Part shown: piece by piece, positions 14,882 through 23,241 of the stretch
How positions within the stretch are numbered: position 1 is the first letter of the stretch
Layout of the letters: each line of letters starts with the position of its first letter
Source of the DNA: CAZTVF01 sp964616985
Lineage (GTDB): Bacteria > Planctomycetota > Phycisphaerae > SM23-33
NCBI GenBank assembly: GCA_964616985.1
Contig: CAZTVF010000008.1
Coordinates: 8,294 to 72,293 of the forward strand
DNA: 64,000 bases
Reading direction: 5' to 3'
Notes under the pieces: model-generated
The model's input: only the letters and a program-made list of their open reading frames with translations
What the model was told of the DNA's origin: nothing
Databases searched by the model: none
Made by a program: the position numbers and the translations under genes

Positions 14882-15952
14882 TCAATCCGGGCGATGGATC
14901 AGGCATTCCTGCGCCGACAGCCCGTGCGTCTTGAGCAGTCGCAGCGGATGCTCAGGCTGGCTGGTGCGGTTGGAGAGGTAGATCGATTCGATCACGGCCA
15001 GGTTGAGCAGGTTTTCGCGGCCGGAGCATTCGTAATGATCGCCGCCGGACACCACCGCCTGCGCGAAGGCCTCGGCCTGGAGGCGGAAGACGTCCAGCGG
15101 GGAATTCTGGTCGGAGAAGTTCTCCAGCACGTTGCCCTCGGGACCGCGAAGCAGGCACGTTTCGCCGCTGGCCGTCAGCGAGCCCGCGCGGCCGTGGAGG
15201 CAGAGTTGCTCGCTCACCGGGCCCGAGCATCGCGTGGTGACGACGGTGGCCACCGGCCCGCCGCTGTAGCGGAGGATGGCCGCGGCCGTGTCGTCGGTGT
15301 CGTAGATGGGCTGCAGTTTGCCGCCGGGCCCGCGGCGGTCCTTGCGCGAGTTGATCGCGCTGAAGCCGTACACTTCCTCCGGCAGCCCCAGCAGCCAGAC
15401 CAGCAGGTCGATCGGGTGGTAGCCCAGTTCCATCAGGGCCCCCCCGCCGGCGGCGGCCTGGTCGCCGCGCCACTCGAGGCTGGCGCCCCAGTTGAAGAGG
15501 TAGTGCGAGCGTGCGAGGAAGATCTCCTCCAGCCGCGGCATCAGGGCGAAGGCCTTGCGATAGCCGCCGGCGAAACGCCGCTGCGTGCCGACGGCCAGCT
15601 TGAGCTTCGCCCGCTCCATGCGCGTCACCAGGGCGAAGCCCTCGGCGAGGCTGCGGGCCAGGGGCAGTTCCTTCCAGACGTGAATGCCGCGTTCGGCGCA
15701 GGCGGTGATCATCTCGGCCGCGGGCACGGGCGGAACAGCGAGGTAGACGATCTTCGGGTGCGTCTGGGCCAGCAGGGCGCGGTTGTCGGTGAAGGCAGGG
15801 ACGCGGGCGGCGTTGCCCGCGCGGGCGGAGATTCCCGCGTCGCGGTCGGCCAGGCCGACGAGCTGGACAATCGGGCTGTTGAGCAAGGCCTGCAACGTGA
15901 GGTTGCCGAACCCGCCGACGCCGATGATCGCCACTGGAATTCGATCCGCCAT
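14882..15952 (-). CDS. Gfo/Idh/MocA-type oxidoreductase with altered EKP motif
   Basis: A 356-residue NAD(P)-binding protein with Rossmann start VAIIGVGGFGNLT and the typical later segments GGGALMELGYHPIDLLVWL and DTDDTAAAILRYSGG. The family motif EKP, whose Lys takes part in catalysis, reads ELP here (HVWKELPLARS), so the usual catalytic Lys is missing or displaced. It may still be an oxidoreductase with shifted chemistry, or a non-catalytic relative. Start ATG 15952; no strong ribosome-binding site. Last gene of the leftward catabolic series, separated from the 2-hydroxyacid dehydrogenase by a MITE-like repeat. Confidence 0.85.
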   Translation of the reverse strand: MADRIPVAIIGVGGFGNLTLQALLNSPIVQLVGLADRDAGISARAGNAARVPAFTDNRALLAQTHPKIVYLAVPPVPAAEMITACAERGIHVWKELPLARSLAEGFALVTRMERAKLKLAVGTQRRFAGGYRKAFALMPRLEEIFLARSHYLFNWGASLEWRGDQAAAGGGALMELGYHPIDLLVWLLGLPEEVYGFSAINSRKDRRGPGGKLQPIYDTDDTAAAILRYSGGPVATVVTTRCSGPVSEQLCLHGRAGSLTASGETCLLRGPEGNVLENFSDQNSPLDVFRLQAEAFAQAVVSGGDHYECSGRENLLNLAVIESIYLSNRTSQPEHPLRLLKTHGLSAQECLIHRPD

Positions 15953-16047
15953 ATCCAACGGCGAGAGTAGAAGCCACGGCGCTCAAAGTCAAGGAGAGAG
16001 GTCGTAGGCAATAGGTCGTAGGGGAAGAGCTTTGCGTGATCAGACGG

Positions 16048-16202
16048 CTAGTAGTTCATCACAATCGAATATGTGAGTGCGTCTGGCAGCGGCTTGCCGT
16101 TCGGCGCTGTAGAAGCCCAGGGCGTCACCCACATCTGACAGCGCCGAACGGCAAGCCGCCGCCAAGGCCTTACTCCCAGAATCAAGCGTGAAGGACTACT
16201 AG
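16048..16202. mobile_element. MITE-like palindromic element, copy 1
   Basis: A 155-base element with perfect 8-base terminal inverted repeats (CTAGTAGT/ACTACTAG). Long inner arms contain GCGGCTTGCCGTTCGGCG and its inverse, around a ~29-base loop. Copy 2 is at 41212-41358 with the same outer orientation but the loop inverted. It has no coding capacity and lies between two leftward genes. Confidence 0.75.
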
Positions 16203-16283
16203 CTCGCCTTCCGGCGATGTTTGAGGTTCACCGCGCGTGCACGCGAACGATTGCGATCCGCTGGATCGCGCAACGCTCTTCCC

Positions 16284-17303
16284 CTACGACTTTCCGCTCT
16301 TCATCGCCTCGATCATCTGCCCGCACAGCAGCCGCGGGCTGCGGCGGAAGGCGTCGTCCGAGCCGCCGGCCATGTGAGGCGTGAGCGTGACGTTGTCGAG
16401 CGTGAGGTAGGGGTGGCCCGCCGGCAGCGGCTCGTGGTCATACACGTCGATGGCCGCCCCCGCGATGCGGTCGGCCGCCAGCGCCGCGATCAGCGCGGGC
16501 TCATTCACAACCCCCGCGCGGGCGGTGTTGATGAAGTAGGCCGTGGGCTTCATCATCGCGATCTTCGCCGCGTCGATAAGGTTCATCGTCTCCGGCCGCA
16601 CGTCCACGTGGATCGAGACGAAGTCGCTCTCGCGCATCAGCGCCTCCAGCGGCACCAGATGGGCGTTCACTTTCGCCGCCGCGGCCGGCGGCACGAACGG
16701 GTCGTACGCGAGGACCTTCATGTCGAACCCCGCCAGCCGCCTCGCGACGGCCTGGCCGATGGCGCCCAGACCCACCAGCCCCACCGTCCGCCCGGGCAGG
16801 TCGGGGATGTTGTTGAGGTTGTGGTATCGCCTCCGCCACTGGCCGGTCTTGAGGCCGTGGTGTCCGCGGGCGATGTTGCGGGCCTCGCAGATCATCATGC
16901 CCACGGTGAAATCCGCCACCGCGTCGGCCAGTCGCCCGCGGCAGTTCACCACCGGCACGCCCGCGGTGCGGGCCGCGGCGACGTCGATGTTCGACGTGCC
17001 CGTGCGGCAGGTGCCGATGAGTTCCAGCCCGCCATGCGATTGGATCAGCTCGCCGGCCAGCGGGCAGAAGTGCACCACGATGACGTCGGCCGCCAGCATG
17101 CGGCGGCGGAGGTCGGCGTCGAGCGGAACGCTGGCGGGACCTTGCTTCTCGACGCGCAGGTTCACGCCCTGCAGATGGTCGTAGTCGCCCACATCAAACT
17201 CCGCCGTCTCGACGCGGTAGCCCAGCTCGGCCAGGCCGGCCAGGCCTTCCTTCATAGCCGCCACGGGGACGAACAGATCACCGACTGCAAGGCAGGTCTT
17301 CAT
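16284..17303 (-). CDS. D-isomer-specific 2-hydroxyacid dehydrogenase
   Basis: NAD-dependent dehydrogenase of the phosphoglycerate/glyoxylate reductase family, 339 residues. NAD site VGLVGLGAIGQAVA in the middle; catalytic Arg in NTARAGVVNE, Glu in DVYDHEPLP and His in LTPHMAGGS are all present. Start ATG 17303 follows AGGAAA. It lies downstream of the IclR-SDR-DeoC-ADH set but is separated from it by two hairpins (17347-17436), so it may or may not share that transcript. In the cluster it may reduce or oxidise a 2-keto or 2-hydroxy acid formed from a sugar acid. The substrate cannot be read from the sequence. Confidence 0.9.
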   Translation of the reverse strand: MKTCLAVGDLFVPVAAMKEGLAGLAELGYRVETAEFDVGDYDHLQGVNLRVEKQGPASVPLDADLRRRMLAADVIVVHFCPLAGELIQSHGGLELIGTCRTGTSNIDVAAARTAGVPVVNCRGRLADAVADFTVGMMICEARNIARGHHGLKTGQWRRRYHNLNNIPDLPGRTVGLVGLGAIGQAVARRLAGFDMKVLAYDPFVPPAAAAKVNAHLVPLEALMRESDFVSIHVDVRPETMNLIDAAKIAMMKPTAYFINTARAGVVNEPALIAALAADRIAGAAIDVYDHEPLPAGHPYLTLDNVTLTPHMAGGSDDAFRRSPRLLCGQMIEAMKSGKS

Positions 17304-17346
17304 AGGGGTTTCCTAACGGCACCCCGCGGGTGCCACGTCTGGGTGC

Positions 17347-17436
17347 CATGCTTTTAGGCCCGTCAGGGCCAAAAGCATGTTTGGCGCCACGACGAAATCG
17401 TAAACATGCTTTTGCCCCTTCGGGACGAAAAGCATG
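17347..17436. repeat. Two tandem hairpins sharing CATGCTTTT arms
   Basis: Hairpin 1 (17347-17379) and hairpin 2 (17405-17436) have the same arms CATGCTTTT/AAAAGCATG but different GC-rich loops (GGCCC.GTCA.GGGCC versus GCCCC.TTC.GGGAC). They lie between two leftward genes. T-rich arms beside GC stems could attenuate transcription, or they may be repeat-derived. Confidence 0.65.
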
Positions 17437-17465
17437 GCACCCGTGCCGCACTGACGGCGCAGACA

Positions 17466-18512
17466 TTACGGGTGCAGCACAACCTTCATCGCGTTGCCGG
17501 CCTGGATCTCGTTCATGGCCGCGGCGAAATCGCCCAGCGGCAGGTGGTGCGTGATCAGGCGGCGGAAGCCTGCGGTGTCGGCCTGCAGAAGGGCAACGGC
17601 CTGCTTCACGTGCGCCGGCGTCGAGTCGCTCGTGCCGTAGACGATCAGCTCGTTGTAATGAATGGTCCGGCTGTTGACGCGGAGGAACTCGTCGCCCACC
17701 GGCAGGCTGCCGAAGAGCGACACGTAGCCGCCCTTGCGGGCGTAGGCGGGCGACGCGGCCTGTGCGCCGTTGTGCGGCGCGGTCACGATCACCAGGTCAA
17801 AGCCCTCCCCGCCGGACAGTTCCTTGTAGCGGCCGTCGATCTCCTGCGGCGAGCAAACCGACTGCAGCCCCATGCCGCGGGCCATCTCGGTGCGCTTCCC
17901 CGGCAGCTCGACGCCGCAGACGTTCGCGATGCCCATCGCCTTGGCCGCCGCCGCGTGCAGCATGCCCAGGGGGCCCAGGCCGAAGATCAGCACCGATTGC
18001 ACCTGCTCGCGCGGCGGGCGCGACAGGTCGTTCATCACGCACGACAGCGGCTCGCTCAGCGACGCCACCTGCGCCTCCAGTTCGCCCACGTCCACCAGGT
18101 GCTCGCGGCGGACCGCCTTGGCCGGGATGCGGATGAACGACGACATGGCCCCGGGGTAGTGGAAGCCCATGGCCTCGGCCGAGCGGCACAGGTTGCTCTG
18201 CCCGCGGCGGCAGTAGAAGCAATCGCCGCAGCCGATCGTGGTGGCCATCGTCACGCGCTGGCCCACGCGGTACTGCGTCACGCCCGCGCCCGCCTCGACG
18301 ATGCGGCCGCAGAACTCGTGCCCCATCACCATCGGCGGCTGGATGCGGGGGTTGCCCTTGAAGTAGGACTTGATGTCGGTGCCGCAGATGGCGCACGCCT
18401 CGATCTGCACCAGGACCTCGCCCTCGGCGACGGGCGGGCGCGAGCGGGTCTCGATCCGCACGTCCAGCGGGGCGTGGTAGACGACGGCGGGCGACTCAAT
18501 ACTTGCCGGCAT
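17466..18512 (-). CDS. Zinc-dependent alcohol/polyol dehydrogenase
   Basis: Medium-chain dehydrogenase of the sorbitol/threonine dehydrogenase type, 348 residues. Catalytic zinc ligands are in ACAICGTD and GHEFCG; the structural zinc site is complete as GCGDCFYCRRGQSNLC. The NAD domain shows IFGLGPLGML. Start ATG 18512 lies inside the end of deoC (17-base overlap), so translation is probably coupled. It would oxidise a polyol or sugar alcohol, or the secondary hydroxyl of a sugar acid, in the pathway headed by IclR. Substrate unknown. Confidence 0.92.
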   Translation of the reverse strand: MPASIESPAVVYHAPLDVRIETRSRPPVAEGEVLVQIEACAICGTDIKSYFKGNPRIQPPMVMGHEFCGRIVEAGAGVTQYRVGQRVTMATTIGCGDCFYCRRGQSNLCRSAEAMGFHYPGAMSSFIRIPAKAVRREHLVDVGELEAQVASLSEPLSCVMNDLSRPPREQVQSVLIFGLGPLGMLHAAAAKAMGIANVCGVELPGKRTEMARGMGLQSVCSPQEIDGRYKELSGGEGFDLVIVTAPHNGAQAASPAYARKGGYVSLFGSLPVGDEFLRVNSRTIHYNELIVYGTSDSTPAHVKQAVALLQADTAGFRRLITHHLPLGDFAAAMNEIQAGNAMKVVLHP

Positions 18513-19191
18513 CGGCGGCCCCCTTGGCGGCGGCGCCGCAGATGGCGGGCGTGGAACTGTAACCCACGCCGAGACGCTGGCAGCCGATCTCGATGAACAG
18601 CCTGGCCCGCGCAGCATCGCGGATGCCGCCCGAGGCCTTGACCGCGATGCGGCCCTTGGCGGCCCGCAGCATGGTCCGCACGCCGTCCTCGGTGGCGCCG
18701 TCGCCGTTGAAGCCCGTGGAGGTCTTCACGAACTGCGCGCCGGCGGCGGCGCAGATCTCCGTGGTTCTTGCCACCTGGTCGAGCGTCAGCATCGCCGTCT
18801 CGAAGATCACCTTCAGGGCCACCTTCGCCGGCCCGGTGATGCGGCTGACGGCCTCGACGTCCTCCTGCACCTGCGTCCACAGGCCCGAGCGCACCCATCC
18901 GTAGTTGGCCACCATGTCCACCTCGGCCACGCCCAGGTCGACGTAGCGCTTCGCCTCGTCGGCCTTGCTGGCGGGCAGGCTGCACCCGTGCGGGAAGCCC
19001 AGCACGCAGCACACCGCCGTCTGGGTGGAGCGGCACAGTTCCTGCGCCAGGGCGATGTCGCACGGCCGCACGCACACGGTGCGCACGTTGTATTGCACGC
19101 CCATGCGGATCGCGGCGGCGGCTTCGTCGCGCGTCATCTCGGGCTTGAGGACCGCGTGGTCCAGGTAGCGGCAAATCTCGAGGTTTTCCAT
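18496..19191 (-). CDS. deoC: DeoC-type deoxyribose-phosphate aldolase
   Basis: Class I aldolase of the DeoC family, 231 residues. The Schiff-base Lys156 in FVKTSTGF, the second Lys185 in AVKASGGI and Asp92 in EVDMVANYG are all present, so it should be active. Its ATG (19191) overlaps the stop codon of the upstream SDR gene by one base. No nucleoside-salvage genes (phosphopentomutase, nucleoside phosphorylase) are nearby. In this operon it more likely cleaves a phosphorylated keto-deoxy sugar or sugar acid than deoxyribose 5-phosphate itself. The 3' end overlaps the dehydrogenase gene by 17 bases. Confidence 0.9.
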   Translation of the reverse strand: MENLEICRYLDHAVLKPEMTRDEAAAAIRMGVQYNVRTVCVRPCDIALAQELCRSTQTAVCCVLGFPHGCSLPASKADEAKRYVDLGVAEVDMVANYGWVRSGLWTQVQEDVEAVSRITGPAKVALKVIFETAMLTLDQVARTTEICAAAGAQFVKTSTGFNGDGATEDGVRTMLRAAKGRIAVKASGGIRDAARARLFIEIGCQRLGVGYSSTPAICGAAAKGAADAGKY

Positions 19192-19973
19192 TAGTGCATC
19201 TCCCGTCCGCCGGTGATGTTGAACGCCTGGCCGGTGCAGTAGGTCGCGCCGCAGGCCAGGAACATGACGAACTCGACCACGTCCTCGATCGCCGTCAGGC
19301 GGCCCAGCGGGATCTTGGCGGTGAATTTCTCGATGATCTTCTCGCGCGGCATGTTGAGGTTCTTCGTGTAGCCGCTGGACACCTCGTTCCACACGCCCGT
19401 GTGGTCGGTGATGCCCGGGCACAGGCAGTTCACCTGCACGTTGAACGCGGCCAGCTCGAACGCCAGCGCGTGCGTCAGGGCGATGACCGCGCCCTTGGCG
19501 GCCGAGTAGTGCGCCATCAGCGCCGAGCCCGTCTTGCCGCTCTTGGACGAGAAGTTGATGATCTTGCCCGCCTTCGCCTGCTTCATGTCGGCCGAGACCG
19601 CCTGGGCGCAGAACAGCGAGCCGCTGACGTTGACGCGCATCATGCGGTCCATCTGCTCGGCCGTGATGTCCTCGAAGGGCCGCTGGTCGACGATGCCGGC
19701 GTTGTTCACCAGCACGTGGACGGGGCCCAGGTCCGCGCGGATGCGGGCGAATGCGGCGTGCACGGCGGCGCGGTCGGTGATGTCCAGCGCGTAGCCTTTG
19801 GCCGCGGCCCCGGAGGCGGCGATCCTGCCGGCCTGCTTGACGACCTCGTCGCCCTGGATGTCGATCATCGCCACCTTCGCGCCGCGACGGGCGAACTCCT
19901 CGGCGATGCCCAGCCCGATGCTGCGGGCCGCGCCCGTCACCACGCAAACCTTGTCACGCAAATCCATACTCAT
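19191..19973 (-). CDS. SDR-family oxidoreductase (first of two)
   Basis: Classical short-chain dehydrogenase, 260 residues: cofactor motif TGAARSIGLGIA near the N-terminus, NNAG, catalytic Ser in NFSSKSG and YSAAK, and C-terminal FNITGGREMH. Start ATG 19973 overlaps the iclR stop codon as ATGA and has an upstream AAAGG. It ends one base into deoC, so iclR, SDR and deoC are translationally coupled. Likely oxidises or reduces a sugar or sugar acid. Relatives include gluconate 5-dehydrogenase and KduD-type enzymes, but the substrate is not determined. Confidence 0.92.
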   Translation of the reverse strand: MSMDLRDKVCVVTGAARSIGLGIAEEFARRGAKVAMIDIQGDEVVKQAGRIAASGAAAKGYALDITDRAAVHAAFARIRADLGPVHVLVNNAGIVDQRPFEDITAEQMDRMMRVNVSGSLFCAQAVSADMKQAKAGKIINFSSKSGKTGSALMAHYSAAKGAVIALTHALAFELAAFNVQVNCLCPGITDHTGVWNEVSSGYTKNLNMPREKIIEKFTAKIPLGRLTAIEDVVEFVMFLACGATYCTGQAFNITGGREMH

Positions 19974-20794
19974 GATCCAACCTTTCTGCCCGCGCCGCGT
20001 GTGCGGCGGGGTTCGATGTATCCCAGGCGTTTCGATATTTCCATGGCGCCCGCCTTCACCAGCTTGCCGATGCGGGGAAAATCGCGCTGCGTCAGCCGCT
20101 GCGAGGGGCCCGTGACCCACACGGCCGCCACGGGGTAGCCCCAGTGGTTCATCACGGGCGCGCCCACGCAGTGCAGGCCCTCGATCTGCTCGGCCTCGTC
20201 GATCGACCAGCCCCGCTGGCGGACGCGGCGGAGATCCTCGCGCAGGGCGGCCTGGGTGCACAGCGTGCGGCGGTTGAAGCGAGTGAAGTCGATGCGCCCC
20301 AGCAGGTCCTCGCGCTCGTCCTCGCCCAGGAAGGCGAGCATGGCCTTGGCCGGGGCGGCGGTGTGCAGCGGGAACCGCGTGCCCACGTCGACGAGGAACT
20401 TGATCGGCAGGCGGCTGGGCACCTGCTCCAGCACGATGCCCTCGTCGCCGGTGAGCATGCCCATCATGGTGGTTTCCTCGGTCTGGTCGCGCAGGCGTCG
20501 CAGCACGCCCAGCGAGCCGCTGACCAGGTCGCTGCCGCCGATGGCCGCGTACCCCAGCGACAGCAGCTTGCAGCTGAGCTGGAACTTCTTCGACGCCTCG
20601 TCGCGCTGCACGTAGCCAAAGTCGGTCAGCGTCGCCAGGATGCGGAACACGCTGTTCTTGGGCAGGCGGAGTTCCTCGGCCAGCTCGCTGACGCCCAGCC
20701 GCCCGGCGGCGCCGGCGAGGTGCTCGACGATCTGCAGCGCGCGCGACAGGTTGGGCACGTGGTAGCGGCTGCGGGTGTGTGGGCTGGCGTTCAT
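19970..20794 (-). CDS. IclR-family transcriptional regulator
   Basis: DNA-binding regulator of a catabolic operon, 274 residues. The N-terminal winged helix-turn-helix is visible in LGVSELAEELRLPKNSVFRILATL (residues ~33-56). The C-terminal IclR effector domain follows (~90-260, with TAAPAKAMLAFL and GLHCVGAPVM). It is first in the leftward operon, so it probably autoregulates, and it faces the FGGY kinase operon across a 77-base gap with a strong promoter. IclR proteins typically respond to small organic or sugar acids. The ligand here is unknown. Confidence 0.94.
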   Translation of the reverse strand: MNASPHTRSRYHVPNLSRALQIVEHLAGAAGRLGVSELAEELRLPKNSVFRILATLTDFGYVQRDEASKKFQLSCKLLSLGYAAIGGSDLVSGSLGVLRRLRDQTEETTMMGMLTGDEGIVLEQVPSRLPIKFLVDVGTRFPLHTAAPAKAMLAFLGEDEREDLLGRIDFTRFNRRTLCTQAALREDLRRVRQRGWSIDEAEQIEGLHCVGAPVMNHWGYPVAAVWVTGPSQRLTQRDFPRIGKLVKAGAMEISKRLGYIEPRRTRGAGRKVGS

Positions 20795-20827
20795 GCGTCC
20801 TTTGGCTATTGCGTTTGTTTGGCGAGT

Positions 20828-20856
20828 AGATTACCGTTTTACAGGCCAATTGTCAA
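20828..20856 (-). promoter_or_regulatory. Sigma70-type promoter of the iclR operon
   Basis: Read leftward: -35 TTGACA (20856-20851, perfect), a 17-base spacer, -10 TAATCT (20833-20828, 4 of 6). The predicted start is near 20821, about 25 bases before the iclR ATG. It lies between the divergent iclR and kinase genes, so IclR bound here could control both directions. Confidence 0.78.
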
Positions 20857-20871
20857 TCGGAGACCGGTCGG

Positions 20872-22311
20872 ATGGAAACGTTCCTGGCGATCGACGCGGG
20901 ACTGAGCTGCATCAAGGTGGCGGCCTTCACGGCCGGCGGCGAGATCGTCGCCCTGACCGAGCGCCCCCACTCGGCCCTGCGCGCCCAGGGGCCCTGCAGC
21001 GACGTGGACCTCGCTTCGCTGTGGCAGCTCGTGTGCGAAGGCGCGCGGCAGACGCTCGCCCGCCTGGGCCCCGGCGACCGCGTCGCGGCGATCGCCCTGG
21101 GCGGCCACGGCAACGGCGTGTATCGCATCGGGCCCGGAGGCAAGGATCTCTACGGCATCACCTCGATGGATGTCCGCGCCCAGGCCGTGGTCGAACGCTG
21201 GGATCGCCAGGGCGTCTCGACCGAACTTCACCGCGCGGTCGGCGGGCACGTGTGGGCCGGCCAGCCGCTGCCGCTGCTGGCCTCGCGCGGCGACGACGGC
21301 GCGGGGCGGTTGCTGTTCTGCAAGGACCTCATTCGCTACCGCCTCACGGGCGCCCTGGCGGTCGATCGCGGCGATGCCAGCGCCGCCGGCATGCTGGACC
21401 TGCGCACGGGCGAATGGTCGGCCGCCGCCCTGGGCCTCGCGCACCTGCCGGAGGCGCACACGCTCCTGCCCCCGCTGCTGGATCCGTGGCAGCTGGCCGG
21501 GGCGGTCACGCCCGAGGCGGCGCGCCAGACCGGCCTGCCCCAGGGCACGCCGGTGGCCGCGGGCTCGGTGGATTTCGCCCTCGGGGCCTTCGGCGATTCC
21601 CTCCCCGCCGTCGGCGCCATCCACGTCACGGCCGGCACGTGGGCGATCCACCAACTCCGCATGACCCGCCCGGTCACGCACGCGACCATCCTCCAGACCA
21701 TCACCGCGCCGTGGGCGGGCGAGTTCCTGATGGTCGAATCCAGCCCGACCTGCGCGATCAACCTGCACTGGCTCGAGAACCTTCTGCATCCCGATGAGGC
21801 CGCGTGGCGGCAGTGGGACGCCTGGCTGGACGCGCCGCCCGAGCCCGGCGCCCCGTGCTACCTGCCTTACCCCGTCGGGGCCTGGGACATGCCCGCGCAG
21901 CGAGCCCACATCTACAATGTGTCCCCCCAGGCCGCGCCGCGCGACATGGTGCGGGCCGTGTTCGAGGGCATCACGTTCGGCCATCGCCGCCAGATCGCCA
22001 AATGCATCGCCGTCTGCCAGGGCGCGGGGGCGGGCTTGCGGGGCGGCATCGAGCGGCTGATTGTCACGGGCGGCTTGACGCGAAGCCGCGGCTGGTGCCA
22101 AATGCTCGCCGACGGCACGGGCCTGGAGGTGGAGGTCGCCTCCAACCCCCACGCCGCCTGCTGGGGCGCCGCCCTGTGCGCCATGCGGGCCGTGGGGGTC
22201 GCGGCGACGGCCCCGCCGCCCGCGCGGCGCACGTTCAGTCCGCGCCACGACCGCCGCGCCGCCTGGGATGCGCGGTACGAGCAGTTCGCGGGCAAACTGC
22301 CGCCAACGTAA
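20872..22311 (+). CDS. FGGY-family carbohydrate kinase
   Basis: ATP-dependent sugar or sugar-acid kinase, 479 residues, of the FGGY family (xylulose, gluconate, rhamnulose and related kinases). The N-terminus FLAIDAGLSCIKVAAF matches the phosphate-binding start; FFGGY-type C-terminal segments include the RLIVTGGLTRSRGW adenosine-binding region. Start ATG 20872 has GGAG upstream. It is the first gene of the rightward arm, divergent from iclR, and 21 bases ahead of the second SDR gene. It probably supplies the phosphorylated substrate for the DeoC-type aldolase. Substrate undetermined. Confidence 0.88.
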   Translation: METFLAIDAGLSCIKVAAFTAGGEIVALTERPHSALRAQGPCSDVDLASLWQLVCEGARQTLARLGPGDRVAAIALGGHGNGVYRIGPGGKDLYGITSMDVRAQAVVERWDRQGVSTELHRAVGGHVWAGQPLPLLASRGDDGAGRLLFCKDLIRYRLTGALAVDRGDASAAGMLDLRTGEWSAAALGLAHLPEAHTLLPPLLDPWQLAGAVTPEAARQTGLPQGTPVAAGSVDFALGAFGDSLPAVGAIHVTAGTWAIHQLRMTRPVTHATILQTITAPWAGEFLMVESSPTCAINLHWLENLLHPDEAAWRQWDAWLDAPPEPGAPCYLPYPVGAWDMPAQRAHIYNVSPQAAPRDMVRAVFEGITFGHRRQIAKCIAVCQGAGAGLRGGIERLIVTGGLTRSRGWCQMLADGTGLEVEVASNPHAACWGAALCAMRAVGVAATAPPPARRTFSPRHDRRAAWDARYEQFAGKLPPT

Positions 22312-22332
22312 TTGCATGAAAGAAGGATACTC

Positions 22333-23082
22333 ATGGACTTGAAGCTCAAGGGCAGGACGGCGCTGGTCACCGGCGCCACCAGCGGACTGGGGCTCGCCGT
22401 CGCGCGCGGGCTGGCGGCCGAGGGCGTTGAACTCGTGCTGCTGGGCAGCCGCAGCCGCGACAGCGCGGCCAAGGCGATCACCCGGCTCAAGGAGTACTCC
22501 TATATCCAGGCCGACCTGGCCGATCCGGCCGCGGCCGAGGCGATCATCCCCGAGGCGTTGCGGCTGGCGCGACGGCTGGACATCCTGGTCAACTGCGCCG
22601 GCGTCTGGCCGACGCGGTTCGTGAAGAACATGCCGCTGTCGGAGTGGCTGGCGACGACGGCGGTGAACATGACCTCGCCCTTCGTGCTCTGCCGCGATTT
22701 CGTGCAGCATCGCCTGGCGGGCAAGCGCAAGGGCGGCGTCATCCTCAACGTCGTCAGCCAGGCGGCGTTCGGCGGCGCGCGCAGCGGGCACGCACACTAC
22801 GCCGCGGCCAAGGCGGCGATGGTGAACTTCACCCGCAGCCTGGCCCGCGAGACCGCGGCCGACGGCCTCCGCGTGAATACGCTGGCCCCGGGCATGATGG
22901 AGACGGCGATGTCGGCCGACGTGCTGGCCGCCCGCCGCGGCGACTATCTCCAGCGGATCCCGCTGGGCCGGGTGGCCGACCCTGCCGAGGTCGCCGACGT
23001 CGCCGTGTTCCTCTGCTCCGATCGCGCGGGCTACATGACCGGCGCCTGCGTCGACGTCAGCGGCGGCATGCTGATGCATTGA
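22333..23082 (+). CDS. SDR-family oxidoreductase (second of two)
   Basis: Short-chain dehydrogenase, 249 residues: TGATSGLGLAVA cofactor motif, NCAG in place of NNAG, catalytic Ser in NVVSQAAFGG and YAAAK, and the C-terminal VDVSGGMLMH. Start ATG 22333 follows AGAAGGA. It lies 21 bases after the kinase gene, almost certainly in the same transcript. It resembles the KduD/3-oxoacyl reductase group, enzymes that reduce keto groups of unsaturated-uronate products. That fits neighbouring lyases but is inference. Confidence 0.92.
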   Translation: MDLKLKGRTALVTGATSGLGLAVARGLAAEGVELVLLGSRSRDSAAKAITRLKEYSYIQADLADPAAAEAIIPEALRLARRLDILVNCAGVWPTRFVKNMPLSEWLATTAVNMTSPFVLCRDFVQHRLAGKRKGGVILNVVSQAAFGGARSGHAHYAAAKAAMVNFTRSLARETAADGLRVNTLAPGMMETAMSADVLAARRGDYLQRIPLGRVADPAEVADVAVFLCSDRAGYMTGACVDVSGGMLMH

Positions 23083-23241
23083 GAAAGCGTGCAGGGACCG
23101 GGGATCAGGCACCGCCACGGCGGGGCGCCCTGAATCGACGGGCTTCTGGACTCTCGACCCGTTGCCCCCTTTGTGATATTCTTTCCGCTCCCGCCCGCGG
23201 GCGGGATGATGAACGAGACAAGATTAACCAAGGAGTCTGTC

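Noticed and set aside
16021..16283. Small RNA gene at the palindromic repeat
   Set aside because: A second copy at 41212 with the loop inverted points to a repeat element, and no promoter was seen.
18496..19191. DeoC as part of nucleoside salvage
   Set aside because: No phosphopentomutase or nucleoside phosphorylase nearby. The gene is coupled to dehydrogenases and IclR, which suggests sugar-acid catabolism.
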